Shown here piece after piece: positions 13,001-25,600 of a stretch of 64,000 bases of DNA (position 1 is the stretch's first letter; every line of letters starts with the position of its first letter). This stretch comes from Mycteria americana (taxonomy: Eukaryota; Chordata; Aves; Ciconiiformes; Ciconiidae), in assembly GCF_035582795.1 (NCBI RefSeq), contig NC_134373.1, positions 30,412,501 to 30,476,500 of the forward strand, given 5' to 3'. A program made the translations under genes and the position numbers. Under the pieces are notes generated by a model. The model saw only the letters and a list, made by a program, of their open reading frames with translations, was not told the origin of the DNA and ran no database searches.

Positions 13001-13708
13001 GCTTGAATCATTTGTTCACCACTCAAAAATTCCATTATGGGTTGACTTTTCAAGAAAATTTTCCTTAAATTTATGTTTATATGCAACAGACCACAAAGAC
13101 AAAACAATTTCAAATCAGACGAAACGGTTAGTCAGCCTGATGAAAATAACCTTTTTTTTTTTTCACACTTCTTTCCGTCAAGAAACAGACATGAATTTCA
13201 CTTCAGGGCAGTGTGAATGTTTTTTCTCCTTTCAAGTTCACCTGGCAAACTGAAAAATTAGTTATTTGTACAGGTCTGGTTGTGAATCATGTTGACTCAG
13301 ATGTGTCCCTGCTGGGGAGGACACGTTAGCCCCTGCCACCTTTGTGTGGTGCTTTTGATTTTCTGCTTTTCAAGTTCACCATGATCCAGTTTGGCCTCAG
13401 ATGGCCTGAAAAACACCATTTCTCAAAAAGCACTTGAACTGCTACAGGGCTTCAGGGCAGGTAAGTACTGAGATAGGTATTAGATAACCAGAACCTCCAT
13501 TTCTGATCTTTCCCAGACACTAGCGTATCCAAACACGAGTAATAAAAAAGCAGGCAGACTCACCTTCTAAATAAGAGTAATTCAGATATGGAAGTTTTTT
13601 AACATCACATAATGGTATGTCCAAATTTTCATTCAATTAGACCTTCTGCATAACAGAGGACCTATCCCTCCCCGCTAGTTTTAGCATCATGCCCATGACT
13701 TTTCCTTG
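10093..13708. other. Gene-free stretch with mild CpG enrichment near 10.85 kb
   Basis: No exon can be named. Positions about 10800-11100 carry more CpG than their surroundings, and two overlapping reading frames run through them (129 codons from 10846 on plus, 154 codons from 11176 on minus). Neither has a recognisable domain, and their length is expected in locally GC-rich DNA. A 12-nt poly-T run lies at 13152-13163. Confidence 0.5.
13152..13163. repeat. Poly-T run (12 nt)
   Basis: Simple mononucleotide run in AT-rich DNA with nothing else attached. Confidence 0.9.
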
Positions 13709-14125
13709 AATCATAGCACAGAAATGATAGCAGTAGATGGGACCTTAGGTGGTAATCCCACTGCCTGACCAGTTCAGGGCTGACCAGAAGTTAAAGCATG
13801 TTGTTAAGGGCACTGTCCAAATGCCTCTTAAGCACTGACAGGCTCGGGGCATCGACCACCTCTCTAGGAAGCCTGTTCCAGGGTTTGACCACCCTCTTGG
13901 TGAAGAAATGCTTCCTAATGTCCAGTCTAAACCTGCCCTGGTGCAGCTTTGAACCATTCCCATGCGTCCTGTCACTGGATAGCAGGGAGAAGAGATCAGC
14001 ACCTCCCTCTCCACTCAGCTTTCTCAGGAAGCTGTGGAGAGCAACGAGGTTGCCCCTCAGCCTCCTTTTCTCCAAGGAACTGAAAGTTTTCCTCTCAGAG
14101 ATTTGTGTAAACAAGTCTTAAAAAC
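13709..14125 (-). mobile_element. CR1 LINE, 5'-truncated, with ORF2 C-terminus
   Basis: This is an avian-type CR1 non-LTR retrotransposon in minus orientation, with its 3' end on the left. The minus strand from 14114 to 13791 is open for 107 codons and encodes the C-terminal tail of CR1 ORF2 (endonuclease/reverse transcriptase), ending '...LDSALNNML' and a stop. Recognisable CR1 tail features are the 'KRRLRGNLVALHSFL' block, a 'GNGSKLHQGRFRLDIRKHFF' block and a 'RVVKPWNRLPREVVDAPSL' block. Beyond the stop, 13709-13790 is the 3' UTR, whose far end (plus strand 'gaatcatagcacagaaatg') is a degraded form of the short 3' repeat typical of CR1. The 5' part, including the endonuclease and the catalytic RT core, is missing, as expected from 5'-truncated insertion, so the copy is dead. 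Its open frame makes it clearly younger than the LINE on its right. Confidence 0.94.
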
Positions 14126-14213
14126 GCCAGTGATGGTGACTCTACAGCTTCCCCAGATAATTAATCTGCAATGCTTACAGCTAGAAAGGGTTATTTCTCT
14201 GTCTCTCCTTCTG

Positions 14214-14271
14214 GTTTTTTTGGGGGGGGTGTTTTTTGGGAGGATTTTTTGTTTGTAGTTTTTTTTTTTTT
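14214..14271. repeat. T/G-rich low-complexity tract
   Basis: Alternating T and G homopolymer runs, including G8 and T12, lie between the CR1 3' end and the older LINE. No coding or transposon signal is seen inside. Confidence 0.85.
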
Positions 14272-14634
14272 AAGAAATCCAGCCTAGATGTACAGCTGTT
14301 GGAGTGGTAGCACCATCAGCTTGTCCAGTGTCAGAGTTAGAGTGGCTTTAATATTTTTAGCTCATTTTAAAGTTTGGTCTTAAAATCTTTTTCCCTACTG
14401 GATTGCATTGCTGTATCAGATTAGAGTTATCTTTCTTGCAGACATCCACAGCTTCTGCACTCAGAGAGGACCATGCAGTCATCACATTTTCTCTCCTGCA
14501 TGCCACAGACTTTTATATATCATGCTGTTACCCAATACTTTGCATTTGAATTAAGCATAGCATTTATTTTGGCTAAAATGTATTTTCTGGAAAAGCATCT
14601 AATTTTGATATGAATACATCAGGAAATGGATAAT

Positions 14635-16890
14635 CAATCATTTCCTTTAGAAGTTTGTCACAGTGGTTAATCGCTGTCACTGTTTGAAAAATTGTGACCG
14701 TTTTGAATTTCTGATTTCAACTTCCAGTCACCGGTTCTCATTATGCTTTTCTCTGCCAGATGTAAGAACCCTTTAGTATCCAGCACGTTCTTGTCTGGAA
14801 GTAACTACGCAGTGTAATCAAGACATCACTCATTTTTTTCTTCCCAATAAACTCAGTAGATGGATCTCTAAATCTGCTATGGTCAGGTGTCTCCATTCCT
14901 CAGGTCAGTCTAACACTTGTTCTCTGTTGCCGTTTAAGTTGTTAACAGAGGTTGGTAAAAACCGGACTCCCGACTTCTGTGAGATGTTGTACTGTGAGGA
15001 GGTAAAATCACATTACTGCTCACCTACTGCTCCCGTGTTTGTAGGTGTATGGATCATGGGAACAACTTGCCTTTTTTTTAGTCTTTCTGGAATTAATAAT
15101 CTCATGCTGCCTTACTTGCCCACTGCGATTCCCAAATCATTCTCCAGAATTACAGCTTTCCAGGATCCTGAGCCCCATCAGGTTTATTTTGCTCTCTGCC
15201 TTACAGATCACTTTTGCGCTGACCGCATTTTGTTCAAATGGGCTCCCTTTAACAAGTGACCCAAAATACTCTCCATATGAGTATTTTCTCCTCATCGTTA
15301 TTTACCAGGCTGCTAATATTTGTGCCAGCCATCTGTCTATCAGTGCTGACTTTATATTCCCTTGCAGAGCATCAGTGAAAATGCTGAATAGCACCGAGTA
15401 TACTTCAAAGCCCTGTAGAAAGCCAGTAAAGCATCCTCATTTGATGATGGTCTGATTGACGCAGCTGGGTTTTGAGTTATGCTAAATAGCCATGTCTTAG
15501 CCATTTAACATAAGTTTCCTTGATGTTATATAGTGTTTATCTAGTAAGTATGTCATGCACTAAGTTTAAAGCCTTGAGAAAGCCTTCTACATCTGTACAG
15601 TTAGCTTTTTTGCAGGCAGAACATGAAACCAGTTTTATTTGAGAGGAGCTATTTTCCATAAACCCATGTTGACTGGCAGTAATTAAAATCTTGTTCTTTC
15701 ATGTTTCGGCAGTTCAGTCCTGTCTCAGCTTTTCCACTATTTTACCTGGGATTGATGTGAGGTTAACTGCTCAATAACTCCCCTGTAATTGCACTTGATT
15801 TCCTGTTCTCCCTCTCTCCCTCCCTCTCTCTTTATCTCTCGCTTTCTCTTTTTTTCCAGGCTACTACCCTGCTTCCAGTCACCTGGAATCCCTCTGATAT
15901 TAAAATTTATTAAAAATTAACATTAGTGAGCCAGAGTTCTCCTCAGTCAAATATTTTAGGACCCCTGGGTGTGATTTATCCAGGCCTGCTGATTTAAAAA
16001 TGTTTATCTCTACTAGATGATGTTTAACATCCTGCTTATTTCCTAATGGGCTGGAAAGTACTTATTCAACCTTGGTCTCGTATAAACACCATCATGCTAT
16101 TACTTTCCAAAATACCAAACAGAAACATGTATTGAACAAGTCTGGCTTTTTGTATTGTTTGCAATTTTACCCTGTGCAATTTGAACGCTCTCCAAAAAAT
16201 CCTGCTTAGCATTGCCACGGACCGTTTTTTCACAATCTCTTTATTTTCCAATATCGGTTTCTTCTACATCATAACTCTGCACTTCAGGCAGTTGCCGTAT
16301 TTTTCCCATTTGTTGAATCTTTAAAATACTTTTGGTTTACCACTGAAGTAGGTGGGCCTTAGCCAGTTGTCCTTGATGATGCTGATGGACTGACTCTATT
16401 CTGAAAGAACTTCTGATTTTCATTCATGTTTTCCTCTCTGATTTCTTCCTCCCACTCACTGTTTTCTCATAATTTTCCTCAGCTGGAGGATATTAGCCAT
16501 TGGGAAGCACTAGCTACAATTGTCTTCATTTTGTCCACTTTTAATTACGAGCTCTTAGGATAATGTCACTTTCCAGCTGTATGACCGATATATTCTTTGT
16601 TAGTCGGAATGAGCTGTGGAAGTAGTTCATGTTGGATGCAGTATCTTTTCCTTACGTAAATGTGTAATTGCATGTTGTCATCAGATCACTTCCTCACTCT
16701 CATTTGGATGAACCGCATTGCACCCAGGATTAACGAGATTATTAAGATTTCTCCAGAAACACAGGTCAGATCTGGGAATCCCTGCACTGGATTCAGGCCT
16801 GAACCTCAGCTTCTCCAGGGGATAACAGACATCAGACTTTGCTTTTCGTTCTGGCCTTATCTCACATTCGGCTCATTCCTCTCTGCCTAA
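14635..16890 (-). mobile_element. Ancient CR1/L3-type LINE, about 2.2 kb
   Basis: Many blocks in the plus strand match, in order, the antisense of old sauropsid CR1/L3-type LINEs. From left to right these are the 3' UTR/late ORF part ('cacagtggttaatcgctgt', 'caacttccagtcaccgg', about 14655-14740), the 'attacagctttccaggat' block near 15150, the 'gaaaatgctgaatagcac' block (15375-15392) and the 'ccataaacccatgttgac' block (15656-15673). Further on are the 'ttacctgggattgatgtgagg' region (15741) and 'ggcctgctgatttaaaaatg' (15982-16001). These correspond to antisense reverse transcriptase coding sequence. Frames are broken by many stops and indels, so no protein remains. The left edge is fairly clear; the right edge is uncertain and may run to about 17200. 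A CT-rich tract at 15802-15860 interrupts it. It is far more decayed than the CR1 copy at 13709-14125, hence an earlier insertion. Confidence 0.8.
15802..15860. repeat. CT-rich tract inside the old LINE
   Basis: Polypyrimidine stretch of about 59 nt rich in CTCC/CTCT, ending in TTTTTTTCCAG. It resembles a branch/acceptor tract, but it sits inside LINE sequence with no exon evidence after it. Confidence 0.75.
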
Positions 16891-17249
16891 ATTGCTCCAT
16901 ATTCTGATGCCTTCCTCAGGGCTCACTGCTGCAGATGGTGTGTTTATATTAACTTAAAGATTGCATTCCATCTTTCAAATGAGATTAATAAATTTTTCAG
17001 GCCATTGTGGTTACCCGACCTGACCTCCTATAAATGCAGCCTATAATTCTTCACCCGGATTCCAGCATCTGGCCCTATAACTCATACTTGAAACACAGCA
17101 TATCTTTTTTAGAAATGCATCTTGTGGACATGTGAAGCCTCTGTCACTTGGACATTTTTCCTTATTTAGAATAAAATCTCGTATCTTGGTGATGTATGGA
17201 CATCACAGTACCTATGGCTGTTTATAAGTGTGTGACAGTGACATACTCC

Positions 17250-20200
17250 TAGCAGTATTTCCTGTCTTCTCCTTACCTAAAATACTGCCTTTAGTTTCTT
17301 TCAAGTGGATATGGTTCTAGGCATGAACATGGGATGTGCAAGCCACTGAGTGTTACAGATGGTTAATGAAAGATGCATGATAAAACCCAAAATAATCCAA
17401 TTACCTATGGTGACGTCCTTCTTAGGTACATGTGCAGGGGTATGTTGACTATATATCTCTCTGATTGCTATGTTTTACTTTTCTGTAACGTCTTTCAAAT
17501 GAGGATGGAGCTATAGCTGCTGGAATTAGGAGGGCATTGTCATTTGCTCTGTGAAAGGGACATATCTTTTTGTGTCTATGATTAGTGTCAGAAAGCAGGA
17601 ACTAGGGTAGAGTGTTCAGCCTCTTACTAGTACTCCTGGGTTTCACACTTATTTTTTATTTCATTTAATTTCTTTTTCTATGGTGAGATTTTACAGTGAA
17701 CCCTAATATACTCCTGCAGAATGGCATTCTCCTGGGCCTATTTGAAATTCTTGATCTTTTCTGCATCTGTTTAAATCCTGCATTCATGCACGTACAGTAC
17801 AAGGTCAACCCTTTTGTTTGTTATTTTTATGGAGTTTAAAGAAAGTCCAAATACCTGACCGAGGTACCTGTCTGGTGCAGCCTTGTGACAGTTGCAAAAT
17901 CTTCAGACTTGGAGAGTCACATGATTAACTGTTTCATAAGGAATACAAGAAACCATAAAATCAGGGAGGTTGCCACATAAAGGGTACGCTTTGCAGCTAA
18001 CGGGCATTTAGGGCTGGCTCACCACTGATCAGAATACAGAAGGTGGCGAATCGTATGCTCAAAGGAAACCAGCCAAGCAATATGTTGCAGACTCATGCTC
18101 CAAACAGAGCCCCGCGTACAGGGAGGTTAAGAGCTCACAAACAAACCACAAAGATCAGCTCTTCCTTAGACTTATCGTCTTCAAATTTGGTCTTACTCCA
18201 CAACCTGACTAACCAGCTTCAGAGATCAGAGAGTATACAAATAGAGATGAAGAACATCTCTATTCGTTCTGCCAAGAACATTTTGGGTTATTTCTGCAGA
18301 AGTTACACACCTGAGTCCAGTGCGGGCACTTTCCAAGTCAATATTGCACCGAGCCACCAGTTCGGCGTTATTAGAGGTATCGTACTCCTAGGGGGTTGTC
18401 GTTCATCTCAAATACGAAGCCGAGCTGCCTGTTGTGAACTGGCTGCACTGCTGAAATCCCAAGAACTTGCTCATGAAAGGTGTTGTTTTGGAATGGCTAG
18501 TTAGCCCTGAAATTATAATTACTTATTATTTTTCCTTCTTCTTCCCAGAAGATAAACTCCCTTTAGATGTTTGAAGGGATTTTGTCATATTTCTGCTACA
18601 TTTTGTCGGTGTGAATCTTTGGGGAGAGGCTGATGTCTAAAGGAAATTTATTATTAAGAACTAGCTATACTGTTTCGCAGCAGTGAGCTTGTTACTGCCA
18701 CATCTTCAGCTAAACTCTATAATTGGTAATTATGTTTGCCTGACCTACATTCTTCTGTGTAATTGTAGCGAGATACGGTATTTTTCAATTCCTAAGTAAA
18801 AATGTCCGCACCAGTTGTGGAGCGTTGCTGGGCAGAAGCTTTCACCCTCAAAAGGCAATAGCATTTTTGTGGTGGAGGATGCATTTTTTTTTAATGTGTA
18901 TAGCACTAGGATCCTATGGGGGCAAAAAGCAATGTAGAAATAAGTTAGATATAATGACATGATTTTTCAGAACCTAGGAAACTAACGGTCAATTAAATCC
19001 CAGTGGAGGGTGCATATTAGCTTCCTAATTTGTTTTGGACCCATGACTGGAATGTGTACACACATGCTATTCAGTCCGGAGCATTCATGTGAAAGATCCT
19101 TTGGGTAATTTAACAGCTACAAATGGCACTTCCATCTAAAATTGTTATTGTGTTGTGTTTCTGCACCAATTGAGCCTTTGGTAACAGATCTGATGATCAG
19201 GTTTGAAAATTCTCTCTCTCCTACTGATTTTATCATCTGAAAAAGGAAAATTCAGATTCCTTCTGAGGTTCTTCAGAGGATAGAAAGTCTTCCTTTCTAC
19301 TTAACAAAGCATTTTTGATTTCTCACAAATAACATGAGAAATATCTTCCCTGCTGCTTCGCCTCAGGAGTTTTCAAAGTTTTGCACCCATGAAGACCGGA
19401 GGATCTAGTGGATCGTTAGCATTTCCCAGTACGTGGACTAGATAATCTGATCACAAACCTGGTTTCTGAGCCTTTCACTCTCTGGCTTATTGACCCAAAA
19501 GTTTTTCATCTGTTCCTTGGGGGCTACTGAGAATTCTGATATTTTCTCCATCTGTTTCTTGAAATTTCCCCTGTGAGCACTCGGCATGTTTCCCTGTTCC
19601 TTCCAGATGACCCTCTCTTGCTGTTCCCACTGGGTGTCATAAACTCCATGACTACTTCCAAGAAACGTTAAGGTGAGTCGCATTTTATTTATTGTGCTGA
19701 GTAATGCCATTAACACGTTCCAAATTGATGCATCAAAGAAGTCAGCCTGGAGAGCCTGCTCAGTGGCAACTTCAGGTCAAATATTTAGGTGGGGCACTGC
19801 CGTTCACCTGAGCACTACATGAAGTTGTTATTGAAGTATGTTGCCTAAAATACCCCTCTGGGCTCTGCTGGAGTTGCTGGCCTATTCCACGAAGTCGACC
19901 AGCTGCTCCTTTTAGAGCCCCCCTCTGAAATGTGAACACAGGACAGTGAAATTGCTGTCCCGCCGGATCATTCATCTGGAAGAGACATTATTAATAAGGA
20001 GCGATAGACTTCCCATTGAATTGGGACAAAGGTATGTTTATTTTACCGGTGCTTTGTTTTCTCATTTTTTGAGCCCTGCACTGAGCCCCTGAGCACAGCC
20101 TGGCTGAGACTGAATCTTGCTTTAGGGGAAGCTCGCAATATTGACACTTCCAATGGCTGCAGTGAATGTTGGCAAAACCAATCCCTTCGTCTGAGGGAGA

Positions 20201-20899
20201 CCAAAGTAGTCAAAACCAGAATCAGATAATTCCCTGTGATGCATTAGAGATATAAGGGCTGCTGTCTGGAGCTTCTCAGAAGCTTTTTGGTCCTCAAGCT
20301 GTCTATGGGGGACAAAGGGCAGCTATTTCTTTCCTAAAAATCCAAATAGATAAATTAAAAAAAAAAAACCAACAACTTGTACTAAACCTATTTCTCTTTA
20401 TGTATTTTGCCATGTGGCTTCACTGAAACTGTGTTGTGGGTTCCTCTTGATCCTGTTCTCTTCCAGCTGTGCATCTGCTTTGGGCTGCACATACCATGAT
20501 GTTTCATGGTCTACCCTTTGGGAGAAGAGGAAGCAGCCCCTAACAGGAGTCCCAGCCGCAGGAGCGCTGGGTAAGCTGGAAGCCTGGCACACGGGGGAGA
20601 ACGGGAAGAACAAGACCACAGAATGACAGTGTCCCTGGTTACCAGGGAAACACTCCTAAACTGGAGCATTTTTTATTTCAATCAGAATATTTGTTTTCAT
20701 TTGAAATATTTTGATAAGGGGTTTGGTTTTTGATAAAAAAAATATTTTTCAGGGGAAAATCTGTTTTTAAAGTCTTAACATTTTTTTAATTAGTCTTTAT
20801 ATTATACAGATTTGATTTTAAAAAAAATTATGGTGAGTTAAGCCATCATCATCTTTGCATAAACACCTAACCTTGTACATAACTTCAGAGAAATACAGC
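17250..20899. other. Gene-free stretch
   Basis: No exon, RNA or clear transposon is recognised. The longest plus-strand frame (153 codons, 18043-18504) has no domain and no flanking splice signals. At 20349-20366 an A-rich run occurs. From about 20660 to 20850 the DNA is very A/T-rich, with repeated A and T runs and no other structure. Confidence 0.5.
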
Positions 20900-21420
20900 T
20901 ATCATTGATGGGGCTGGAGGGACTTAAAGAGGTCCACTGGTACAGAACAGGATCAACTACACCTGAATTTCCCCCAACAGATATTGGTTTAACATGCTTG
21001 TAGACAAGTTCCCATTGTGGGGATTCCCCAGTCATCTTAGGTGATCTTACAGTTTCCCTACAGTTAGTAAGTTTCCCCTGATATCAGTCTAATCTTTGCC
21101 ACAATTTTAAAGCAGTTAAATACAAATTTTGACTTTACTCTGTAAAGCAATCTTTTGCATATTTGCAGACTATTTTGTATCCCCAGCCTCTTCCAAATAC
21201 AGTAATGTCAACATTGCGTTCTTGGTCAGAGGTCTATAATCCATGACCTTTCATACTTATTCTCTTCAGACTCTGTATCTTTCTTGAAGTGTCATGCCCA
21301 CAGCTCACATGAAAGTTTTTATCCCAGCATGCACATTTCTGATTGCAGAAAGGATCCTACTTTTTAAGCAATATCTGCATCTTTTCCTTTGAGCTGAACA
21401 GATATCTCACTATATCCAAA
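20900..21420 (-). mobile_element. Old CR1-type LINE 3' region
   Basis: The plus strand starts near 20907 with 'gatggggctggagggact' and continues with 'aaagaggtccactgg', then 'cagttagtaagtttcccc' (21061-21078) and 'tatctttcttgaagtgtcat' (21277-21296). These blocks occur in this order in the antisense of CR1/L3-type 3' ends: the 3' tip, then the 'agttaggaagtttttcct' block, then the 'catctttcctgaagtgtggc' block. The copy is diverged, with no open frame. The right limit is uncertain, and decayed LINE sequence may continue to about 21950. Confidence 0.65.
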
Positions 21421-22164
21421 ACTGTGTGTTTAAACATATTTTACCCTTCATGCCTATATAACAACAATATTTTGACAATGTAATTCGTCAGTAGCGTCCT
21501 CCTGTTAAGAGCTATCATCTATAATCTGAAGAAGTGATACAAATCTTAAGTACTCATAACCCTCTTGACTTGTTCATCGAAGATGATCTTACGTAGCCTT
21601 CACACCTGCCATTTCTCTGGCATTTTCCTCCACAGTATCCATTTGATGCTCATTAGGTTTTCAAGTTATTTTCCCAGCTTTTTAACTATGTGTGCAATCT
21701 TGTATTCTAAATAGGGTTGTTTATGCCCCATGTGTTTCAGTGAGTATTTTGGTAACAGTACACATGCAGGCGATATATTTGTCCTACACATCTTTGTCCC
21801 AGCATTCTGCAGTTCCTTCCCACTCGTGCCTGAAAATTGGAGTACACTGTTTTTTTCCTTCATCTCATCATTGTTGTTGTATTTTTTTTTACCCTCTAGC
21901 ATTTTTAGAACATAACATATTTTCATGTAAGTAGTGTTAATTATGTAACAGCAATTTATCTCAGATAAGATCTTTTATTTTTGTTGCAATTTTGCAATTA
22001 GAATGCAGAAAATTTCAGGCTTTGAACCCTGCCTTTTATGTCAAGTTGTCTGCCCACAACTGATGAGTGTACGTATCTTATTTGCCTCAGAAAAGGAAGT
22101 GAAAAAAGTGCCATCTGCAAATTTATTGGGAATTTAAATACCTTGGAGGTATGGCTGAAGGAAT
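21421..22164. other. Unassigned DNA between two CR1 pieces
   Basis: This may be further decayed LINE sequence joining or separating the neighbouring pieces, but I see no block clear enough to assign. Short frames on both strands have no recognisable content. Confidence 0.4.
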
Positions 22165-22650
22165 AGATCATGGAGTAGTCAAAGAGTTGCTATGTAATAG
22201 TGACCACAGAGCACTTCAGTTCAGCATCATAATAACCATTATCAAAGGGCATCAAGAATAAACGCAGATCTTGCTGCAGACACATCAGGATAAAGCAACT
22301 GGCCAGTGTCTGATGGGCAGAGAACTGTGTGGCAGGGAACCTAAGTGAACTTCTTTTGTCCATGCATCACAATTTACTGGGGTTCTTTGAAGGGGTCAGC
22401 AAGCATGCGGATAAGGGAAAGCTAATTTTAGACTACCTGGATGTCTAAAAAGCTTTTTATAATAATTTTTTGGGAACTGAGTAATGGTTGGAGAAGAGGA
22501 AAGGCTATTGCATGAATTAAAATAGATTAAAATGTGTAAAATAGAAGACTAAATGGCAAGTCTCACAGTGGACTTCTACAGGGATCTGGTTTGGACCTCC
22601 AATCCAACCCTGATCTTATTAACCATTCTTATGTTCTAATTTAGTCAATG
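22165..22650 (+). mobile_element. Decayed CR1 reverse-transcriptase fragment
   Basis: In plus orientation, words from the CR1 ORF2 region can be seen: 'tagtgaccacagagcac' (22198-22214, compare the 'gtgaccatgag' block after the endonuclease), then 'gactacctggatgtctaaa' (22432-22450, compare 'acctggacttctgtaaagcc' upstream of the AFD motif) and 'ctacagggatctggtttggac' (22576, compare the 'ccacagggatct...ttggg' block encoding PQGSVLGP). Large parts between them are deleted and no frame is open. Its orientation is opposite to the piece at 20900-21420, so these are two separate insertions or one rearranged copy. Confidence 0.55.
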
Positions 22651-25600
22651 CACCATGTGCTTGATCCAGGACTCTGAGTGGATGATACGTCTGACTTCAT
22701 GTCTCCTAAGTATGTCGCTTCCACACCAACTCCTTCTTTAAAGGGACTTCACCTAGGCTTTTTTTGTTAGGGACCGGAAACTAGCGGGGACTAGGCACTG
22801 TACTACTTCGTTAGGAGGGCTCAATTTCTAACTTCAATATCAATTACAGAAGACACTTCAGTGCTGGGCACACAAGCAAATTTGATGCAGTATTCCCTAG
22901 CTGCCTTCCTACAAATGTGGATGCTGATGTTGTATCATCTTTAGGACATGGATGTCGTACCATTTTTAGGAGATCTTACTGCAGTGGCACAGAGCAAGCA
23001 TGCTAGGTTTCCCAGTACTGCTGGTCTTCCCATGGGAAGAGCTGTAGTGCCCTGCTTTATTCTTTTAATCTTACAGAAAGCATCTCTTCAGATGTTCATC
23101 TATCTCTCACCATCCCCCGGGATATCTTAGTGACACAGAATTATCACAATTACAGATCCTAATTTAGGTATTTTTTCCATGTTGGTAGAACACCACAAGC
23201 CCCATGTTCTCTATGAACTGCCATGGCACTCCTGGGCTATGAAGGATATTCTTTACTCCATTGCATCTATCGCTGTCAGATTTGACTGTCCTCATCAAAC
23301 TGATCAGCTGACAAATAGACTGTATTGCCTTGAACGTCAGAGTAGATTTTTTCTAACTAGGTCTAGCTACTGAGCATATGCAGGAGCCAGAATAGCAGTT
23401 GCCTGCCTTTATTTCATCTTCCTCCTCTGACAAAGCTAAACTAGCCGATGTTCCCTGCCCAACATGATCTTTCAGGCCTTTTAGCGTCCTCTATTCAAAC
23501 AACTTCTAACTCTCTGAAAGAGCAATTTTAACCCCTTTGAGCTTGCTGGGTGGGGATGATGGAGAGGATTTATCCCAGGTGGAGAGACCCTTGCACATAT
23601 GTGACTCAAAGGATATCATGTATTACCAAGATATATATCCTCTAGACATTTTCAAACATGAACCTTTCTAACATCAGACATCCACAGATTAGCAGTCTCA
23701 TGGCACTCTAGGCTGTACATCTAAAAAGAAGTGTAACTTCATCAGTGTCGACTACAGAAGATTCTGCTGCCTTTTAAAATGTGCTAGCATTGCTGGCTCT
23801 CCGCTGATCTGCAGCAGAGCTCCCTGGTGTACAGAAAGCCCTAATGACACAAAGTCCTGATGACCCTCACTCTTACACCCTGGCAGTGGCAGATCCCGCT
23901 CAGCATGGCAAGAAGGCAAGTTTTTGTTTTGGGACCTGCGTGACTCAGAGCGGGGGACGCTTCCCAGGGATACACAGTGCTGAAGGACATGCGTGCATTC
24001 AGTGGGTACTGTAGTGCTGTGAAGAACGTACCTATTTGGTGTGTTTTCCTCACACAGCCAGGTTTAAATCAGTCACCAGATTTGGGCTGAGGGAAGAGTA
24101 TTTCTACAGCAGGTACCAACGTCTGCCTCTCTGCCTCCTATAGTTTTGTCCTCTTCTGCAGCATGGTGCATGGTCCATTTCCCAAGGACTGTATGTCCCA
24201 AAGCTTGTCTGCTGTATCCACCTATATTAACTGGCCAAATAACAGTTATCAACACTACTAGTCTAAGATCACCCACACATGCCCACGAGTCACAGTGTCC
24301 CATCGTCGTTGTCCCCACACACACACACCTGGCTGTGTCATTAATTTATCCTGTTCTTGTCCTCTTGCATGGTCCAGTCTCTCAGGCTTTTGATCTTTGA
24401 TGCTGAAAGTTTAAAATGGGTGTTGAGACCTGTTTTGTGATTAGAGATGTCTAGGGCTGGGGGGAAGGTAAAAGGAGAATATTTCTGTCCTTACTAACCA
24501 TTCATATACGGTGGCAGGGACTGTAGAGACCTGGTCCTGATGACCCAGCTAGACTGTTGCAATCCTGGTTTTCCTCTCTCTTGAAGGACTGTGGTTCTTC
24601 AGCAAAAGGTAAATAACCCTGTTTCCTCTGACCCAGAAATACTTATATGAGTCATAATGTTCTAAATGTGCCTGTCGGTGTAAAACTACATGCCGATGTG
24701 AAATCCTTCTTTGGGTTTCAAGGTTGTTTCAGAACAAAGTGGATTTTAATTCTTCACAAATGATTTACTTTATTGTTCTTAGAACTGGGGATGAAGGAAC
24801 CTATATGTGATTTTATTAACACAGAGCAAATATATGACTGTTTACTTCTGATCTGGTAACTGCACCCTAGCGAGGAAAGAAAGGGAAGATGAGGAAAAGA
24901 GTGTGCAGAGATTTAAGCAATTCTGACAAGGACAGAAAAGAAATCAGTGCTTCTAGAGAGTCTCTGTCTTCTGAATTTCTCTGTAGTGTCTAATGGACCA
25001 TCCGTAATCCCCACGGAGCAGGATTTTCAGAACTATTGGAGAGGCCACCGAGACTTGAACTATTTTATAGTTTTCCTGAGCCAAAGAGATGCCCCTCAAA
25101 TGCCTTAATGTTATTCAGCATAAGGTTATTCTGACTCAGTTAAGCAAAGTCAAACCTGAGTCAAACTCAGGTGGACACAGAATCATAACTAAAACTTGCT
25201 CTTAAAACTTAAAGTTCCTTGAAACAAACTCCTTTGTGAGTGGAAGGAGAGTAGGAGAGAAGGGGGTAGACCAAACTGAAAAATTGCTGGGAATATGAGA
25301 ATTATATAGGGCCAATAATGAGTTTATCAAAAAGAAGAGCTGGCTAAAAGCTGTAGGAGGACAGTGACAGCTTTGCCAGGTTTTCTTGGTTTTTTTAATC
25401 ACTATTTTAAAGTCTCACAAAAATGATCCGTTCTATAGAAATAAAGCTTTGAGATACTTTAAAATACATGGTAGCCAGAAAAGCTTCTTGTGACTCTAGA
25501 GGTGTTGCTCTTTCTGTCTCCGAGAAACTGTGACTCTGCAGGTCTCAGGTGAAACCCCCTTGTAAGTTTATTTGTTAAACAGTTCAAACAGTCTGTCTAA

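Noticed and set aside
15802..15862. Polypyrimidine tract ending in CAG as a splice acceptor
   Set aside because: It lies inside an old LINE and is followed by LINE sequence, not an exon.
18043..18504. 153-codon plus-strand frame
   Set aside because: No domain, no splice signals and no CpG-rich start; consistent with a chance frame.
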